Assembly: GCA_020025575.1 (NCBI GenBank)
Contig: JAHHRW010000011.1
Span: 1 to 61,350, forward strand
Origin: Oscillospiraceae bacterium
GTDB lineage: Bacteria > Bacillota > Clostridia > Oscillospirales > Oscillospiraceae
Direction of reading: 5' to 3'
DNA length: 61,350 bases
Part shown: positions 23,738-31,971 of the stretch, in pieces
Layout: each line of letters opens with the position of its first letter
How positions within the stretch are numbered: the first letter of the stretch is position 1
Notes under the pieces: generated by a model
Seen by the model: only the letters and a program-made list of their open reading frames with translations
What the model was told of the DNA's origin: nothing
The model's database searches: none
Program-made: the position numbers and the translations under genes

Positions 23738-25579
23738 ATGCGCATTCTGTACGACAGCAAACAGCTACAGCATAAAGACCCATTTGGCACGCTGATTCCG
23801 GGACAGCCGTGCAAATTGAATATCCATATCCCGGCCACTGTCCGCACCACGAAGGTCGAGTGCCGTGTTCAGTGGGAAAACGGGGAGGAATACAAATCCT
23901 TTCCACTGGAATTTCGGATGAAAAACGGCCCGTATGAGATTTTTTCCGGCAATATCGTTCTGGAGGAACCGGGACTGTTTTATTATTATTTCTACATTAC
24001 CAAAAAAGACGGGGGTTTCCGCCTGTTCAAGCAGGGGGACGATACCAACATGGAGGCTGGCGGCATGTGGCAGGTCAGCTGCATTCCCGCTGATTTTACC
24101 ACCCCCGACTGGGCAAAGGGCGCAATCATTTATCAGATTTTCCCAGATCGGTTCTGTAAATCCGGCAGGGTATCTCTGGATGGAAAGCTGGAACCATACA
24201 CCGTCCATCAGGACTGGAACGAGGAAGTATCCTGGCAGCCCACCGAGGATGGCATGGTGCTGAATAACGACTTTTATGGGGGGAATTTTCAGGGGATTAC
24301 CAAGAAAATGGACTATCTGGCGGATTTGGGCGTGGGAATCCTATACCTGAATCCCATCAGCAAATCCTTTTCTTCCCACCGATACGACACGGCAGACTAC
24401 AAAACCCCCGACCCCATGCTGGGTACCGAGGCAGACTTTGCCGCCATGTGCAAAGCCGCCCATGACCGGGGCATGAAGGTGATTCTGGACGGCGTTTACT
24501 CCCATACCGGCTCCAACAGCCTGTATTTCAACAAAGAAGGAACCTTCCCCGGGGTGGGGGCTTATCAGTCAGAGGATTCGCCTTACCATGACTGGTACAC
24601 ATTCTATGACTTCCCCGATTGTTACCACAGCTGGTGGAATTTTGATACCCTGCCCACCATCAACAAGATGACCCCCAGTTTCATTGACTATGTGATCGAG
24701 GGGAAGGACAGCGTGGTGGAGCACTGGATGAAACTGGGTGCAGATGGATTCCGGCTGGATGTGGTGGATGAACTTCCAGATGAATTTGTCCGCAGACTGA
24801 AAACGAGGATTCGCCAAATTAACCCTCAGGCGCTGCTGATCGGGGAAGTGTGGGAGGATGCATCCAACAAAATCGCCTATGATGTGCGCCGTCGGTACTT
24901 TGTGGATGCAGAGCTGGATTCTCCCATGAATTATCCGTTCCGTACGGCAATTATCAACTTTATGCGGAAAATGGACGATGGCCGGGGACTGAAAGACACG
25001 GTCATGGCCATTGTGGAGAATTATCCCCCCCAAGTCATGGCGTGTACCATGAACCTGCTTGGTACCCACGATACCCCCAGAATCATCACAGCACTAATGG
25101 ACAATTTTGACGGAGACCGTGCCGCAAAGGCGCAGCGCCACCTGACCAGAAGTCAGTGGGTCACGGCGCTGGAACGGCTGGAGGTAGCGACGTTTCTGCA
25201 ATTTATGCTCCCCGGTGCACCCAGCATATACTACGGTGACGAGGCCGGTATGGAGGGATATGGCGATCCATTCTGCCGCAGGACTTTCCCCTGGGGGCAT
25301 GAAGATCAGCAGCTGCAGAACCACTACCGCCGTCTGGGCAAACTTCGCAAGGGGTCGGATGTACTGCGCCTGGGTGATATCCGGTTCTTCCAGTACAGCA
25401 ATTTGCAGCTGGGCTTTACCCGCAGCTATGGGGGAAAAACCTGGACCATCTACATCAACCGCAGCTCCGACAACTGGGAGATTCCGGCAGGAAAGATTCT
25501 GCTGGGGCATAATCTGCTGGATGTAGGCGCAGATGGTATGTGTCTGGGTCATATGGGATACTGCGTGGTGGAGGAATGA
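23738..25579 (+). CDS. GH13 alpha-glycosidase (neopullulanase/cyclomaltodextrinase-like)
   Basis: 613-aa intracellular alpha-glucan hydrolase without signal peptide. An N-terminal beta domain (~1-125) resembles the CBM34-type domain of neopullulanases. The barrel starts at WAKGAIIYQIFPDRF. Catalytic residues are seen in DGFRLDVVDE (nucleophile), LIGEVWEDA (acid/base) and LGTHDTPRI (third acid); the region GVYSHTGSNS corresponds to conserved region I with H. SD CAGGAGAAG supports the ATG at 23738. Its place directly behind glgA suggests turnover of glycogen or imported maltodextrins; the exact specificity is open. Confidence 0.9.
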   Translation: MRILYDSKQLQHKDPFGTLIPGQPCKLNIHIPATVRTTKVECRVQWENGEEYKSFPLEFRMKNGPYEIFSGNIVLEEPGLFYYYFYITKKDGGFRLFKQGDDTNMEAGGMWQVSCIPADFTTPDWAKGAIIYQIFPDRFCKSGRVSLDGKLEPYTVHQDWNEEVSWQPTEDGMVLNNDFYGGNFQGITKKMDYLADLGVGILYLNPISKSFSSHRYDTADYKTPDPMLGTEADFAAMCKAAHDRGMKVILDGVYSHTGSNSLYFNKEGTFPGVGAYQSEDSPYHDWYTFYDFPDCYHSWWNFDTLPTINKMTPSFIDYVIEGKDSVVEHWMKLGADGFRLDVVDELPDEFVRRLKTRIRQINPQALLIGEVWEDASNKIAYDVRRRYFVDAELDSPMNYPFRTAIINFMRKMDDGRGLKDTVMAIVENYPPQVMACTMNLLGTHDTPRIITALMDNFDGDRAAKAQRHLTRSQWVTALERLEVATFLQFMLPGAPSIYYGDEAGMEGYGDPFCRRTFPWGHEDQQLQNHYRRLGKLRKGSDVLRLGDIRFFQYSNLQLGFTRSYGGKTWTIYINRSSDNWEIPAGKILLGHNLLDVGADGMCLGHMGYCVVEE

Positions 25580-25764
25580 TGGAAGAAAAATATGTAACAG
25601 GCTATTGCCGTCAGCTGGATTCTAGCCGTATGGTGGAGGTAATGGTCGAGGCTGGACAGGTGACAGAGGTGGACTGCCAGTATGGCAACTGCACCTTTCA
25701 GGGCAATTGTACTGTGGCCAAATCCATTGACGAACTGGATCAAAAGGGCCAAAACCGCTCTTAA
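25579..25764 (+). CDS. Small protein with C-x4-C-x5-C motif, 61 aa
   Basis: The sequence begins MEEKYVTGYCRQLDSSRMVE. It carries three closely spaced cysteines in DCQYGNCTFQGNC plus one near the N-terminus (YC), which could bind a metal or form redox disulfides. The two adjacent ATGs (25576/25579) follow GGAGG; 25579 has the better spacing, and it overlaps the preceding stop. It lies between a GH13 enzyme and the convergent trxB, and ends before a strong terminator. I do not recognise a named family. Confidence 0.65.
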   Translation: MEEKYVTGYCRQLDSSRMVEVMVEAGQVTEVDCQYGNCTFQGNCTVAKSIDELDQKGQNRS

Positions 25765-25820
25765 ATCATACAGAAGGGAGCTGCGCAGCATGGTCTGGGC
25801 AACCCCGGGATAAACAAACA

Positions 25821-25860
25821 GCGGAGCGTATCGAAAGTCGATACGCTCCGCCTGCTTTTT
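25821..25860 (+). terminator. Terminator of the glycogen/GH13 operon
   Basis: A perfect 14-bp stem (25821-25834 with 25838-25851) is followed after CTGC by T5. It lies between convergent genes; on the minus strand the U-tract is poor. Confidence 0.88.
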
Positions 25861-25866
25861 GGATCA

Positions 25867-26790
25867 TTAGAAATTGGCTGCCAAATATTCTTCTGCCTGA
25901 TGAACAGCCACTGCACCGTCTGCAACAGCGGTGACCACCTGACGCACCTGCTTGGTGCGCACATCCCCCACGGCGAAAACGCCGGGAAGGTTGGTCTGGG
26001 TGGATTCTCCTGCCACGATGTATCCGGCATCGTCCAGTTCCAGCTGCCCCTCCACCAGTGCGGTGGCGGGTTTTCTGCCGATGCTGACGAAGACACCGTC
26101 GGTCTGTACAACGGTTTCTTCGGATGTGTTCACATTCTTCAGCTTTACAGCGTGAATTTTGTCCTCGGCCAAAAGCTCCGTGACGGCACTGTTCCAGTGA
26201 AATTCTACATTTTCCGCCTCCATCAGAGGCTTGTGGTAGATTTTCGTGGCACGGAGCGTATCTCTGCGGTGAACCAGAATGACCTTCTTGGCCACTCTTG
26301 ACAGCAGCAGTGCATCTGCAGCGGCGGTGTTGCCGCCGCCAATCACCACGACGGTCTTGCCCCGGTAGAACATCCCGTCGCAGGCGGCACAGTAGTGCAC
26401 GCCCTTGCCCATGAGAGCCTGCTCGTTGGGAAGTCCCAGTTCCCGATGGTTTGCACCGGTGGCAATGGCCACTGTCCGGGAACGGAAGGTACCCTCGGAA
26501 GTCTCGATGACCTTGATTTCCGACTTGAGGTCCACTTTGCTGACATCAGCCATCACGGATTTTGCGCCGAAACGCTCGGCACCTGCCTGCATGTTCTGTC
26601 CCAGGGTAAAGCCGTCGATGCCTTCTTCAAAGCCGGGATAGTTGTCAATCTGAGCGGTCAGGGCCATCTGACCACCGGCGGACAATTTCTCAATCACCAG
26701 CGTGTCAAGACCCGCCCGTGCACCATAGAGTGCGGCAGTGTAGCCACCGGGGCCACCGCCGATGATGATAAAATCATAAATGTGCTCCAT
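25867..26790 (-). CDS. trxB: Thioredoxin-disulfide reductase
   Basis: FAD-dependent reductase passing NAD(P)H electrons to thioredoxin, 307 aa. FAD site IIIGGGPGGYTAALYGARAG (8-27), redox centre CAAC (C134, C137 in HYCAACDG), NAD(P)H-binding GGGNTAAADALLLSRVAKKV and the C-terminal GVFAVGDVRTKQVRQVVTAVADGAVA are all present. Many homologues have CATC or CAVC; CAAC is a conservative variant. Two ATGs (26793/26790) follow AGGAGG; 26790 is better spaced. It lies 15 bases after trxA in one operon. Confidence 0.95.
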   Translation of the reverse strand: MEHIYDFIIIGGGPGGYTAALYGARAGLDTLVIEKLSAGGQMALTAQIDNYPGFEEGIDGFTLGQNMQAGAERFGAKSVMADVSKVDLKSEIKVIETSEGTFRSRTVAIATGANHRELGLPNEQALMGKGVHYCAACDGMFYRGKTVVVIGGGNTAAADALLLSRVAKKVILVHRRDTLRATKIYHKPLMEAENVEFHWNSAVTELLAEDKIHAVKLKNVNTSEETVVQTDGVFVSIGRKPATALVEGQLELDDAGYIVAGESTQTNLPGVFAVGDVRTKQVRQVVTAVADGAVAVHQAEEYLAANF

Positions 26791-26805
26791 CATAACCTCC
26801 TGCCA

Positions 26806-27129
26806 TTAGCCCATATGTTCCTGAATAAATTCTTCAATGCGTGCCTTGGACTCCGGGGCTACAATGGAGCCCAGAGCCTCACCCTTGTGATACAGCACCA
26901 GCGTGGGAATCACTTCGATACGCTCTTTGGTGGCAAGTTCGGGATTTTCGTCGATATTCACCTTGGCTACCACCAGCTGGTCTGCATACTGCTCACCGAT
27001 TTTATCATATGCCGGGGCAATTCGACGGCAGTACACGCACCATGGTGCCCAAAAATCTACCAGAACGGGCTTTTCGCCCTCGTTTACATATTGGTGGAAC
27101 AACTCGGAATTTATATTGACAACAGCCAT
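26806..27129 (-). CDS. trxA: Thioredoxin with CVYC active site
   Basis: 107-aa thioredoxin-fold protein without signal peptide: VLVDFWAPWCVYCRRIAPAY around residues 22-41 and the cis-proline loop VIPTLVLYHKG. The active site is WCVYC (C31, C34), not the canonical WCGPC, so redox potential and partners may differ. The adjacent trxB is probably its reductase, and trxA is first in the operon. SD GGAGC/GAGGAG lies upstream of the ATG. A TATACT box (27170-27165) is the probable -10. Confidence 0.9.
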   Translation of the reverse strand: MAVVNINSELFHQYVNEGEKPVLVDFWAPWCVYCRRIAPAYDKIGEQYADQLVVAKVNIDENPELATKERIEVIPTLVLYHKGEALGSIVAPESKARIEEFIQEHMG

Positions 27130-27191
27130 AGTTCATAGCTCCTCTCGGTTTTTTAAGTGTCTTTAGTATACCCGAAGATGCGCTGGACTTC

Positions 27192-27206
27192 TGTGATATT
27201 ATCACA
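27192..27206. promoter_or_regulatory. Perfect 15-bp palindrome between trxA and the sortase gene
   Basis: TGTGATATTATCACA has 7-bp arms around one central base. It lies over the -35 region of the trxA promoter and 15 bases upstream of the sortase -35 box. The TGTGA/TCACA half-sites resemble Crp/Fnr or Rex operators, but the 5-base gap differs from the 6 of classical sites. Confidence 0.6.
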
Positions 27207-27220
27207 TTTTGAAAAGCAAT

Positions 27221-27249
27221 TTGATTTTTGCTCCATATCTCGTTATAAT
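27221..27249 (+). promoter_or_regulatory. Promoter of the sortase gene
   Basis: TTGATT (27221-27226), 17-base spacer, TATAAT (27244-27249). Confidence 0.8.
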
Positions 27250-27293
27250 TTGATTGAGAAATACTTGATTGGGGGGGGATGCTATATGGCGGT

Positions 27294-28088
27294 ATGGCAA
27301 AGTATATGAGAAAATTCTTGCGAATGGCATTGCTGATTCTGTGTGTCTGTGTGATGGGTTATTCCGGGTTTCAGCTTTATGAGATTTACAGCGGCTATGC
27401 GCAGGCGGACAAGACCTATGCATCTGCCAGTGACAGATACGTGAAACCAAATACCCGGGCGGATTCCACCCAGTCCAAGCAGGACGGGGCAACTGAGAAT
27501 CCCCGGAAGGCTGCACCCATTCAGGTGAATTTTGACGAACTGCGTCAGGAAAATGAAGATGTGGTGGGCTGGATTTACTGCCCGGATACCCCCCTGAATT
27601 TCCCCATCGTTCAGGGGCAGGATAATGACTATTACCTCAGACGCATGTGGAACGGCGAATCCAATTATTCCGGCTGTATTTTCATGGATTACCGCTGTGA
27701 CGAAACATTCAGGGACTATAACAGCATCATTTATGGTCACAATATGAACAACGATGGTATGTTTGCGATACTGGAAGAATATCTGCGGCCGGAGTTCTAT
27801 CAGGAGCATCCTGTGATGTATCTGCTGACCCCGGATGCAGATTATCAGGTGGATGTGATTGCATCCATCTTGACGGGTTCTGATTCAGAGCTCTATGAAT
27901 GCCCTGTCACAGAATCGGACTTTGACCGGTTTTTGGAAAATGCCATGGCAGAATCGGCGCTCCCAGTGAATATGGATTTGCAGGCCGTGGAGCACACCAT
28001 CATGCTGTCCACCTGCGCATATGAATTTGAAGATGCCCGTTATCTGGTGGTGGGGGCGCTGCGTCCATTGGATGGGGCTCTGGAATAA
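27294..28088 (+). CDS. Class B sortase
   Basis: Membrane-anchored cysteine transpeptidase of 264 aa that joins sorting-signal proteins to the cell wall. One N-terminal membrane helix (~8-28) is followed by a linker and the catalytic domain. The triad is visible: H149 in IIYGHNM, C241 in LSTCAYEFEDARYLVVG and R249. The DVVGWIYCPDTPLNFPIVQG entry and the DNDYYLRR block mark class B. Start is uncertain: ATG at 27279 directly abuts a G8 run, 27294 is used here, and 27309 is possible. No substrate gene is adjacent. The best candidate in the window is the protein at 38212-38877. Confidence 0.9.
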   Translation: MAKYMRKFLRMALLILCVCVMGYSGFQLYEIYSGYAQADKTYASASDRYVKPNTRADSTQSKQDGATENPRKAAPIQVNFDELRQENEDVVGWIYCPDTPLNFPIVQGQDNDYYLRRMWNGESNYSGCIFMDYRCDETFRDYNSIIYGHNMNNDGMFAILEEYLRPEFYQEHPVMYLLTPDADYQVDVIASILTGSDSELYECPVTESDFDRFLENAMAESALPVNMDLQAVEHTIMLSTCAYEFEDARYLVVGALRPLDGALE

Positions 28089-28134
28089 CGGGATACATTT
28101 ACCAAAACTTTACACGGAATTCATTCCTATTTGA

Positions 28135-28162
28135 TTGCTTTACCCCTAGATGGCGTTATAAT
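28135..28162 (+). promoter_or_regulatory. Promoter of the HAD-IIA hydrolase gene
   Basis: TTGCTT (28135-28140), 16-base spacer, TATAAT (28157-28162). Confidence 0.6.
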
Positions 28163-28211
28163 GAGCGTGTAATAAGAATGTCTAAAATATTATCAATAGA
28201 GAGGATTCTAT

Positions 28212-29024
28212 ATGATTCAGTTTGAAGAAAAAAAGGGCTTTATCTGTGATATGGATGGAGTCATCTACCATGGAAATAAGATTTTACCCGGTGTCGCGGA
28301 GTTTATTGACTGGCTGCACCGTGAAAAGAAGGAATTTTTGTTCCTGACGAATAATAGCGGTTCTACCCCCAAGGAACTTCAGCAGAAACTGGCCCGCATG
28401 GGTCTGGATGTACCGGAAAAGCATTTCTACACCAGCGCTCTGGCAACGGCAGCCTTTTTGAAGGAGCAAGCTCCCGGCTGCTCGGTGTATGCCATTGGCG
28501 AGGCGGGACTGCTCAATGCACTTTACGATGCAGGCATCACCATGAACGATGTGAACCCGGACTATGTGGTCATGGGTGAGGGTAAGGCCTATTCTCTGGA
28601 TACCCTGACCAAAGCCACCAATCTGGTGATGAAGGGTGCAAAGCTCATCGGCGCAAACTCTGACCTGTCCGGCCCTATTGAAAACGGAATCGCCCCTGCC
28701 TGCCGGGCACTGGTGGCACCCATTGAAATGGCCACAGGGACCCAGGCTTACTTCTGCGGCAAGCCCAACCCCTTGATGATGCGTACAGGCCTTCGCCTGC
28801 TGAACTGCCACTCTTCCGAGGCGGTCATGGTCGGTGACCGGATGGATACCGATATCATTTCCGGCATGGAAAGCGGTATGTCCACAATTCTGGTGCTGTC
28901 TGGTGTCTCCAACCGGGACACCCTGAGAACCTATGCCTATCGTCCCACCATGGTTCTGGACGGTGTTGGCGATATCGTCAAGCAGGCACAGCTGCAAAAG
29001 AAAGCCGCTCCTGCCAAGGCATAA
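28212..29024 (+). CDS. HAD-IIA family phosphatase (NagD/AraL-like)
   Basis: 270-aa cytosolic phosphatase with motif I DMDGVIYHG (nucleophile Asp and +2 Asp), motif II FLTNNSGSTP, a C2-type cap domain in the middle, the lysine region CGKPNPLMM and motif IV MVGDRMDTDIISG. Family members dephosphorylate sugar phosphates, nucleotides or glycolytic side products such as 2-phosphoglycolate. SD GAGAGG lies upstream. It is a single-gene unit with its own promoter and terminator. Specificity is not readable. Confidence 0.9.
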   Translation: MIQFEEKKGFICDMDGVIYHGNKILPGVAEFIDWLHREKKEFLFLTNNSGSTPKELQQKLARMGLDVPEKHFYTSALATAAFLKEQAPGCSVYAIGEAGLLNALYDAGITMNDVNPDYVVMGEGKAYSLDTLTKATNLVMKGAKLIGANSDLSGPIENGIAPACRALVAPIEMATGTQAYFCGKPNPLMMRTGLRLLNCHSSEAVMVGDRMDTDIISGMESGMSTILVLSGVSNRDTLRTYAYRPTMVLDGVGDIVKQAQLQKKAAPAKA

Positions 29025-29063
29025 ACTGCATGGATGATCGGGGAGTATTCCCTTCCAAATTTC

Positions 29064-29102
29064 AAATGCCCCCAAAAGTTTGTCAAACTTTTGGGGGCAT
29101 TT
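29064..29102. terminator. Long bidirectional terminator hairpin
   Basis: A perfect 18-bp stem (29064-29081 with 29085-29102) with a 3-base loop lies between convergent genes. Confidence 0.85.
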
Positions 29103-29124
29103 TACGAAAAAAGCGTGGTTGTTT

Positions 29125-29949
29125 TCATGATAATTGCTTCTCAGCTGGTTTTGTGCAGCCTGAACGGGGGGCTTTCTTGTGCTCTGCTGCCCATGTGGCG
29201 GCAGATATCGCAATCAGTCCAATGGAAATGATCTGCGAGGTTGACAGACCAAAAAGAAATCCTCGGTATTCATCCCCACGGAGAAACTCCAGCAGAAACC
29301 GATATGCAGGATAGATCAGCAGGTACAGGTGCAGCAAATGGGACTTGAATCGGTTGGTGTTCAAAAAAGAATGCAGCAAAAAGAAAAGTCCCAGATTCAG
29401 TCCAGATTCTACAAGCTGGACGGGAAACCTTGCCACGAAGTTGGCAGATTCGATGGCGCAATAGCGGTAGGTAAACCCATGCGCCCAAGGGATGCCGTAA
29501 CAGCAGCCTGACAGAAAGCACCCTATACGCCCAAAGGTATGAAAAAGCGGAATGGCAGTGGCGGCAATGTCAGAATATGCACCGCTGTCCAGGTGATTCC
29601 GTTTGAGATAGGCAAAAGAAACCAGAATCGCGCCAATCAGTCCGCCATAAAATACCGAGCCGCCGAAAATGAGCATCAGATAACTCCAAAATGTTTTCCA
29701 TGACGGCAGATTCCAAAGGTTGCCCATGAGCCATACCAAATGCTGCAGATTGGTGATGCCATATAACAGATGTGCGCCCACACCCACACCAATTGCGGAA
29801 AACAGAATCATATAGAGCATATGCATCTCGTCCAGACCCCTCTTTTGGGCGGTGCGATAGGTGTAGGATAGAATCACCAGAAAACCGACCAGGGCGGTAA
29901 TCATATAAACGGAAAAGGTTTTTCCAAATAGTTCAAAGTTCGGAATCAT
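29125..29949 (-). CDS. Second Lgt-family (prolipoprotein diacylglyceryl transferase-like) protein
   Basis: 274-aa polytopic membrane protein of the Lgt fold. The signature region reads FGRIGCFLSGCCYGIPWAHG where true Lgt (11745-12614) has GRWGNFFNRE; the arginine is kept, while the asparagines that follow are replaced and three cysteines appear (GCFLSGCC). The C-terminal arginine block RFLLEFLRGDEYRG is kept. Proteins with the GCFLAGCCYG variant are common in Clostridia beside a canonical Lgt and may use another acceptor or lipid. The ATG at 29949 has GGAG seven bases upstream; a longer frame upstream crosses the terminator and is not real. Confidence 0.85.
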   Translation of the reverse strand: MIPNFELFGKTFSVYMITALVGFLVILSYTYRTAQKRGLDEMHMLYMILFSAIGVGVGAHLLYGITNLQHLVWLMGNLWNLPSWKTFWSYLMLIFGGSVFYGGLIGAILVSFAYLKRNHLDSGAYSDIAATAIPLFHTFGRIGCFLSGCCYGIPWAHGFTYRYCAIESANFVARFPVQLVESGLNLGLFFLLHSFLNTNRFKSHLLHLYLLIYPAYRFLLEFLRGDEYRGFLFGLSTSQIISIGLIAISAATWAAEHKKAPRSGCTKPAEKQLS

Positions 29950-29967
29950 AGATGTCTCCAGAAAAAT

Positions 29968-30004
29968 AAAGCAGACACAAGGCAGTCTTGTGTCTGCTTT
30001 TTTT
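29968..30004. terminator. Terminator after the DUF4190 gene
   Basis: A 14-bp stem (29968-29981 with 29987-30000) and a T-rich flank on the minus strand separate it from the downstream Lgt-like gene. A T8 run on the plus side makes it bidirectional. Confidence 0.85.
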
Positions 30005-30010
30005 GTGCAA

Positions 30011-30343
30011 TTACAGGACAGCAGCAGCGCCAATGGCACCAAACATGCCAAAAGCACAGATGACACACAGAACGCCCATTGCACCGATAGCGGTTCCGAT
30101 AATACCCAGAACCAGACCGGCAACAGCAATACTTGTGCTCTCATGATGCGCCTTGGCAATTTTCATGCCCTTTGCACCAAAGACGATGCCCAAGATTGAC
30201 AAAATAAAGGTAAAGTAGGTAACCACGGGGATAAAAGAACCCACAATACCCAGAATGCCGCAGACCAGTGCTGCAATAGAGATGTTGTTGGACTGAGAGG
30301 AATTGGATGGGTTGTTCTGTTCATTCATATCTTCGTTCATCAT
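30011..30343 (-). CDS. DUF4190-type small membrane protein
   Basis: 110 aa with a hydrophilic Asn/Ser/Gln-rich N-terminus (~1-20) and two long hydrophobic segments. Around them are AALVCGILGIVGSF, LSILGIVFGAKGMKIAK and VAGLVLGIIGTAIGA, the repeated A-x-V-x-G-I-x-G pattern of DUF4190 proteins. The function of the family is unknown. SD GGGGG lies five bases before the first of two possible ATGs. Promoter TTGACT-17-TAGCAT lies upstream. Confidence 0.8.
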   Translation of the reverse strand: MMNEDMNEQNNPSNSSQSNNISIAALVCGILGIVGSFIPVVTYFTFILSILGIVFGAKGMKIAKAHHESTSIAVAGLVLGIIGTAIGAMGVLCVICAFGMFGAIGAAAVL

Positions 30344-30388
30344 GATATCCCCCTGTTCATATTTATTCGGTATTCGTTTCTATGTTTT

Positions 30389-30417
30389 ATGCTAACATGC
30401 GGTTTATGAAAAGTCAA
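30389..30417 (-). promoter_or_regulatory. Promoter of the DUF4190 gene
   Basis: Minus strand TTGACT (30417-30412), 17-base spacer, TAGCAT (30394-30389). Confidence 0.6.
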
Positions 30418-30716
30418 TTATTTGTTTTTTTCAGAAAAAAGGAGAAAGCGCGCGATTTATGTTCGCCATATGCGCAGAATGGCTTCAGCGCCCTTGCCCA
30501 TTGCGTGATCCAATGAATCTCTTAAAGGATATTCAGGATGGATCCCAATTAACACACGTTTTTGGCGTTGTCATGAAAAAGATTTTTTCTCAGATGCAGC
30601 CCCCTAATTTTGATAAAATTCGACACAGCATATTTTATACAATACCTACGTAGAAACGCAGACAGATTCCGTGGGATCGGTTTGGCTATGAAGAGAAGGA
30701 AGAAAGAGGAAAGAGA
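30418..30716 (+). other. Intergenic region upstream of the sipW surface cluster
   Basis: About 300 bases without a convincing gene. A possible 64-codon plus-strand frame (30459-30653) has its AAGGAG far too distant (~18 bases) and no recognisable product. An AT-rich part at 30600-30645 holds weak promoter-like boxes (TTGATA at 30610, TTTATA/TATACA at 30634-30641). The sipW SD GAGGAAAGAG ends the region. I see no known riboswitch. Confidence 0.4.
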
Positions 30717-31277
30717 ATGAACAAAAAAATCAAAAAAATATGGGATTTCGTCACGACGGTGCTGGTAGCTGGTGCTGTGATTTTGGCAATACTGCTGGTG
30801 GGGGGGCGCCTGGTGGGGCTGCAGCCTTTCACGGTGCTTTCCGGGTCTATGGAGCCGACTTATCCTGTTGGTTCTTTGATTTATGTCAAAGAAGTGGACT
30901 ACCGTCAAATTGCGCCTGGTGATCCGCTCACATTTCTGTTGGATGAGGATACCGTAGCGACCCATCGGGTGGTGGAGGTTGTCCCGGATGAGCAGGATGC
31001 GCAGGTTCTGCGCTACCGCACCAAGGGCGATGCCAATGCATCGGCCGATGCCGGTCTGGTGCATTATAAAAATGTCATCGGGACACCGGTATTTGCCATT
31101 CCTTATCTGGGGTATGTGGCAAGTTATATCCAGAGCCCCCCGGGCATATATGCAGCCATTTCTGTTGGCGCTGTCCTACTGCTGTTGGTCTTTATCCCCG
31201 ATCTGTTTGCGGCCGATGGCAGCAAGGCAAAGAAGAATCGACAGGCGGAGGACGAGCCTGCCGAACCCCAAACATAG
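30717..31277 (+). CDS. sipW: Signal peptidase I, SipW type
   Basis: 186-aa ER-type signal peptidase. N-terminal helix (~12-32), catalytic serine in VLSGSMEPTYPVGS (S44), and a histidine in place of the bacterial lysine in VATHRVVEV (H83), which defines the SipW/archaeal/eukaryotic class. A second helix lies near residues 140-163, followed by a charged tail. In Bacillus SipW cleaves TasA and TapA. Here it directly precedes a series of proteins with SipW-type signals, so it is very probably their dedicated peptidase. SD GAGGAAAGAG lies upstream of the ATG. Confidence 0.93.
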   Translation: MNKKIKKIWDFVTTVLVAGAVILAILLVGGRLVGLQPFTVLSGSMEPTYPVGSLIYVKEVDYRQIAPGDPLTFLLDEDTVATHRVVEVVPDEQDAQVLRYRTKGDANASADAGLVHYKNVIGTPVFAIPYLGYVASYIQSPPGIYAAISVGAVLLLLVFIPDLFAADGSKAKKNRQAEDEPAEPQT

Positions 31278-31326
31278 GGCTATGCCGCAAGGCTTTCCCA
31301 TATATTATTTTTAGGAGGTTTTCAAA

Positions 31327-31917
31327 ATGAAAACTGCAAAGAAATCCCTGCTGCTGGCTTTGTGCGCGGTATTGCTGGTTGTATCCTCTGTTCTGGGAAC
31401 CATGGCTTACCTGACATCACAGGATGCGGTTACAAACACATTCACCGTTGGCAAGGTCGCAATTACCCTGGACGAAGCTGATGTAAAGACTGATGGTACA
31501 TACGTAACGGATGAAAACAACCGTGTCGATGCCAACGAATACCATCTCTTACCCGGACATGCATACACCAAGGATCCTGTTGTCCATGTAGGTGAGGACA
31601 GTGAGCCTTGCTGGATTTTTGTCAAGGTAGAAAACAACATCAAGGATATTCAGGCAACGGACGCAAAGACCATTGAGACACAGATGGCCGACAATGGCTG
31701 GACTTTGGTAACGGATGAAACCAATGTCTACGCATACAAGAACACGGTTCAGGCTGCACAGGATATCCCTGTTTTTGCAAGTTTTAAGGTTGACGGGACT
31801 CTGACCAATGAGAAACTGGCATCTTATGAGCAAAAGACCATTGATGTGACCGCTTATGCAGTTCAGGCCGACGGGTTCGATACTGCTGAGGCTGCTTGGA
31901 CCGCTGCAGGCTTTTAA
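31327..31917 (+). CDS. TasA/CalY-like secreted protein 1
   Basis: 196 aa. The signal peptide ends LGTMAYLTSQD, the SipW-dependent form (G-T-x-A-Y-L/F-T), and is followed by NTFTVGKVAITLDE, the N-T-F-x-x-G strand that opens mature TasA/camelysin domains. The mature part is a beta-rich domain with one cysteine (EPCWIFVKVENN). The fold suggests a fibre or matrix subunit at the cell surface; protease activity as claimed for camelysin is doubtful. SD TTAGGAGG lies upstream. It resembles the following protein in the EPCWIFVKVE/ESCWLFVKVE strand and in the overall order, suggesting duplication. Confidence 0.85.
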   Translation: MKTAKKSLLLALCAVLLVVSSVLGTMAYLTSQDAVTNTFTVGKVAITLDEADVKTDGTYVTDENNRVDANEYHLLPGHAYTKDPVVHVGEDSEPCWIFVKVENNIKDIQATDAKTIETQMADNGWTLVTDETNVYAYKNTVQAAQDIPVFASFKVDGTLTNEKLASYEQKTIDVTAYAVQADGFDTAEAAWTAAGF

Positions 31918-31971
31918 TGCTGGTTTTGCAGTGAAATAAGAGCGTAAACGGAACATGAAAGGAGTATTTCA

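Noticed and set aside
30459..30653. 64-codon frame upstream of sipW
   Set aside because: SD is too far from the ATG, no recognisable product, and promoter-like boxes occur inside it.
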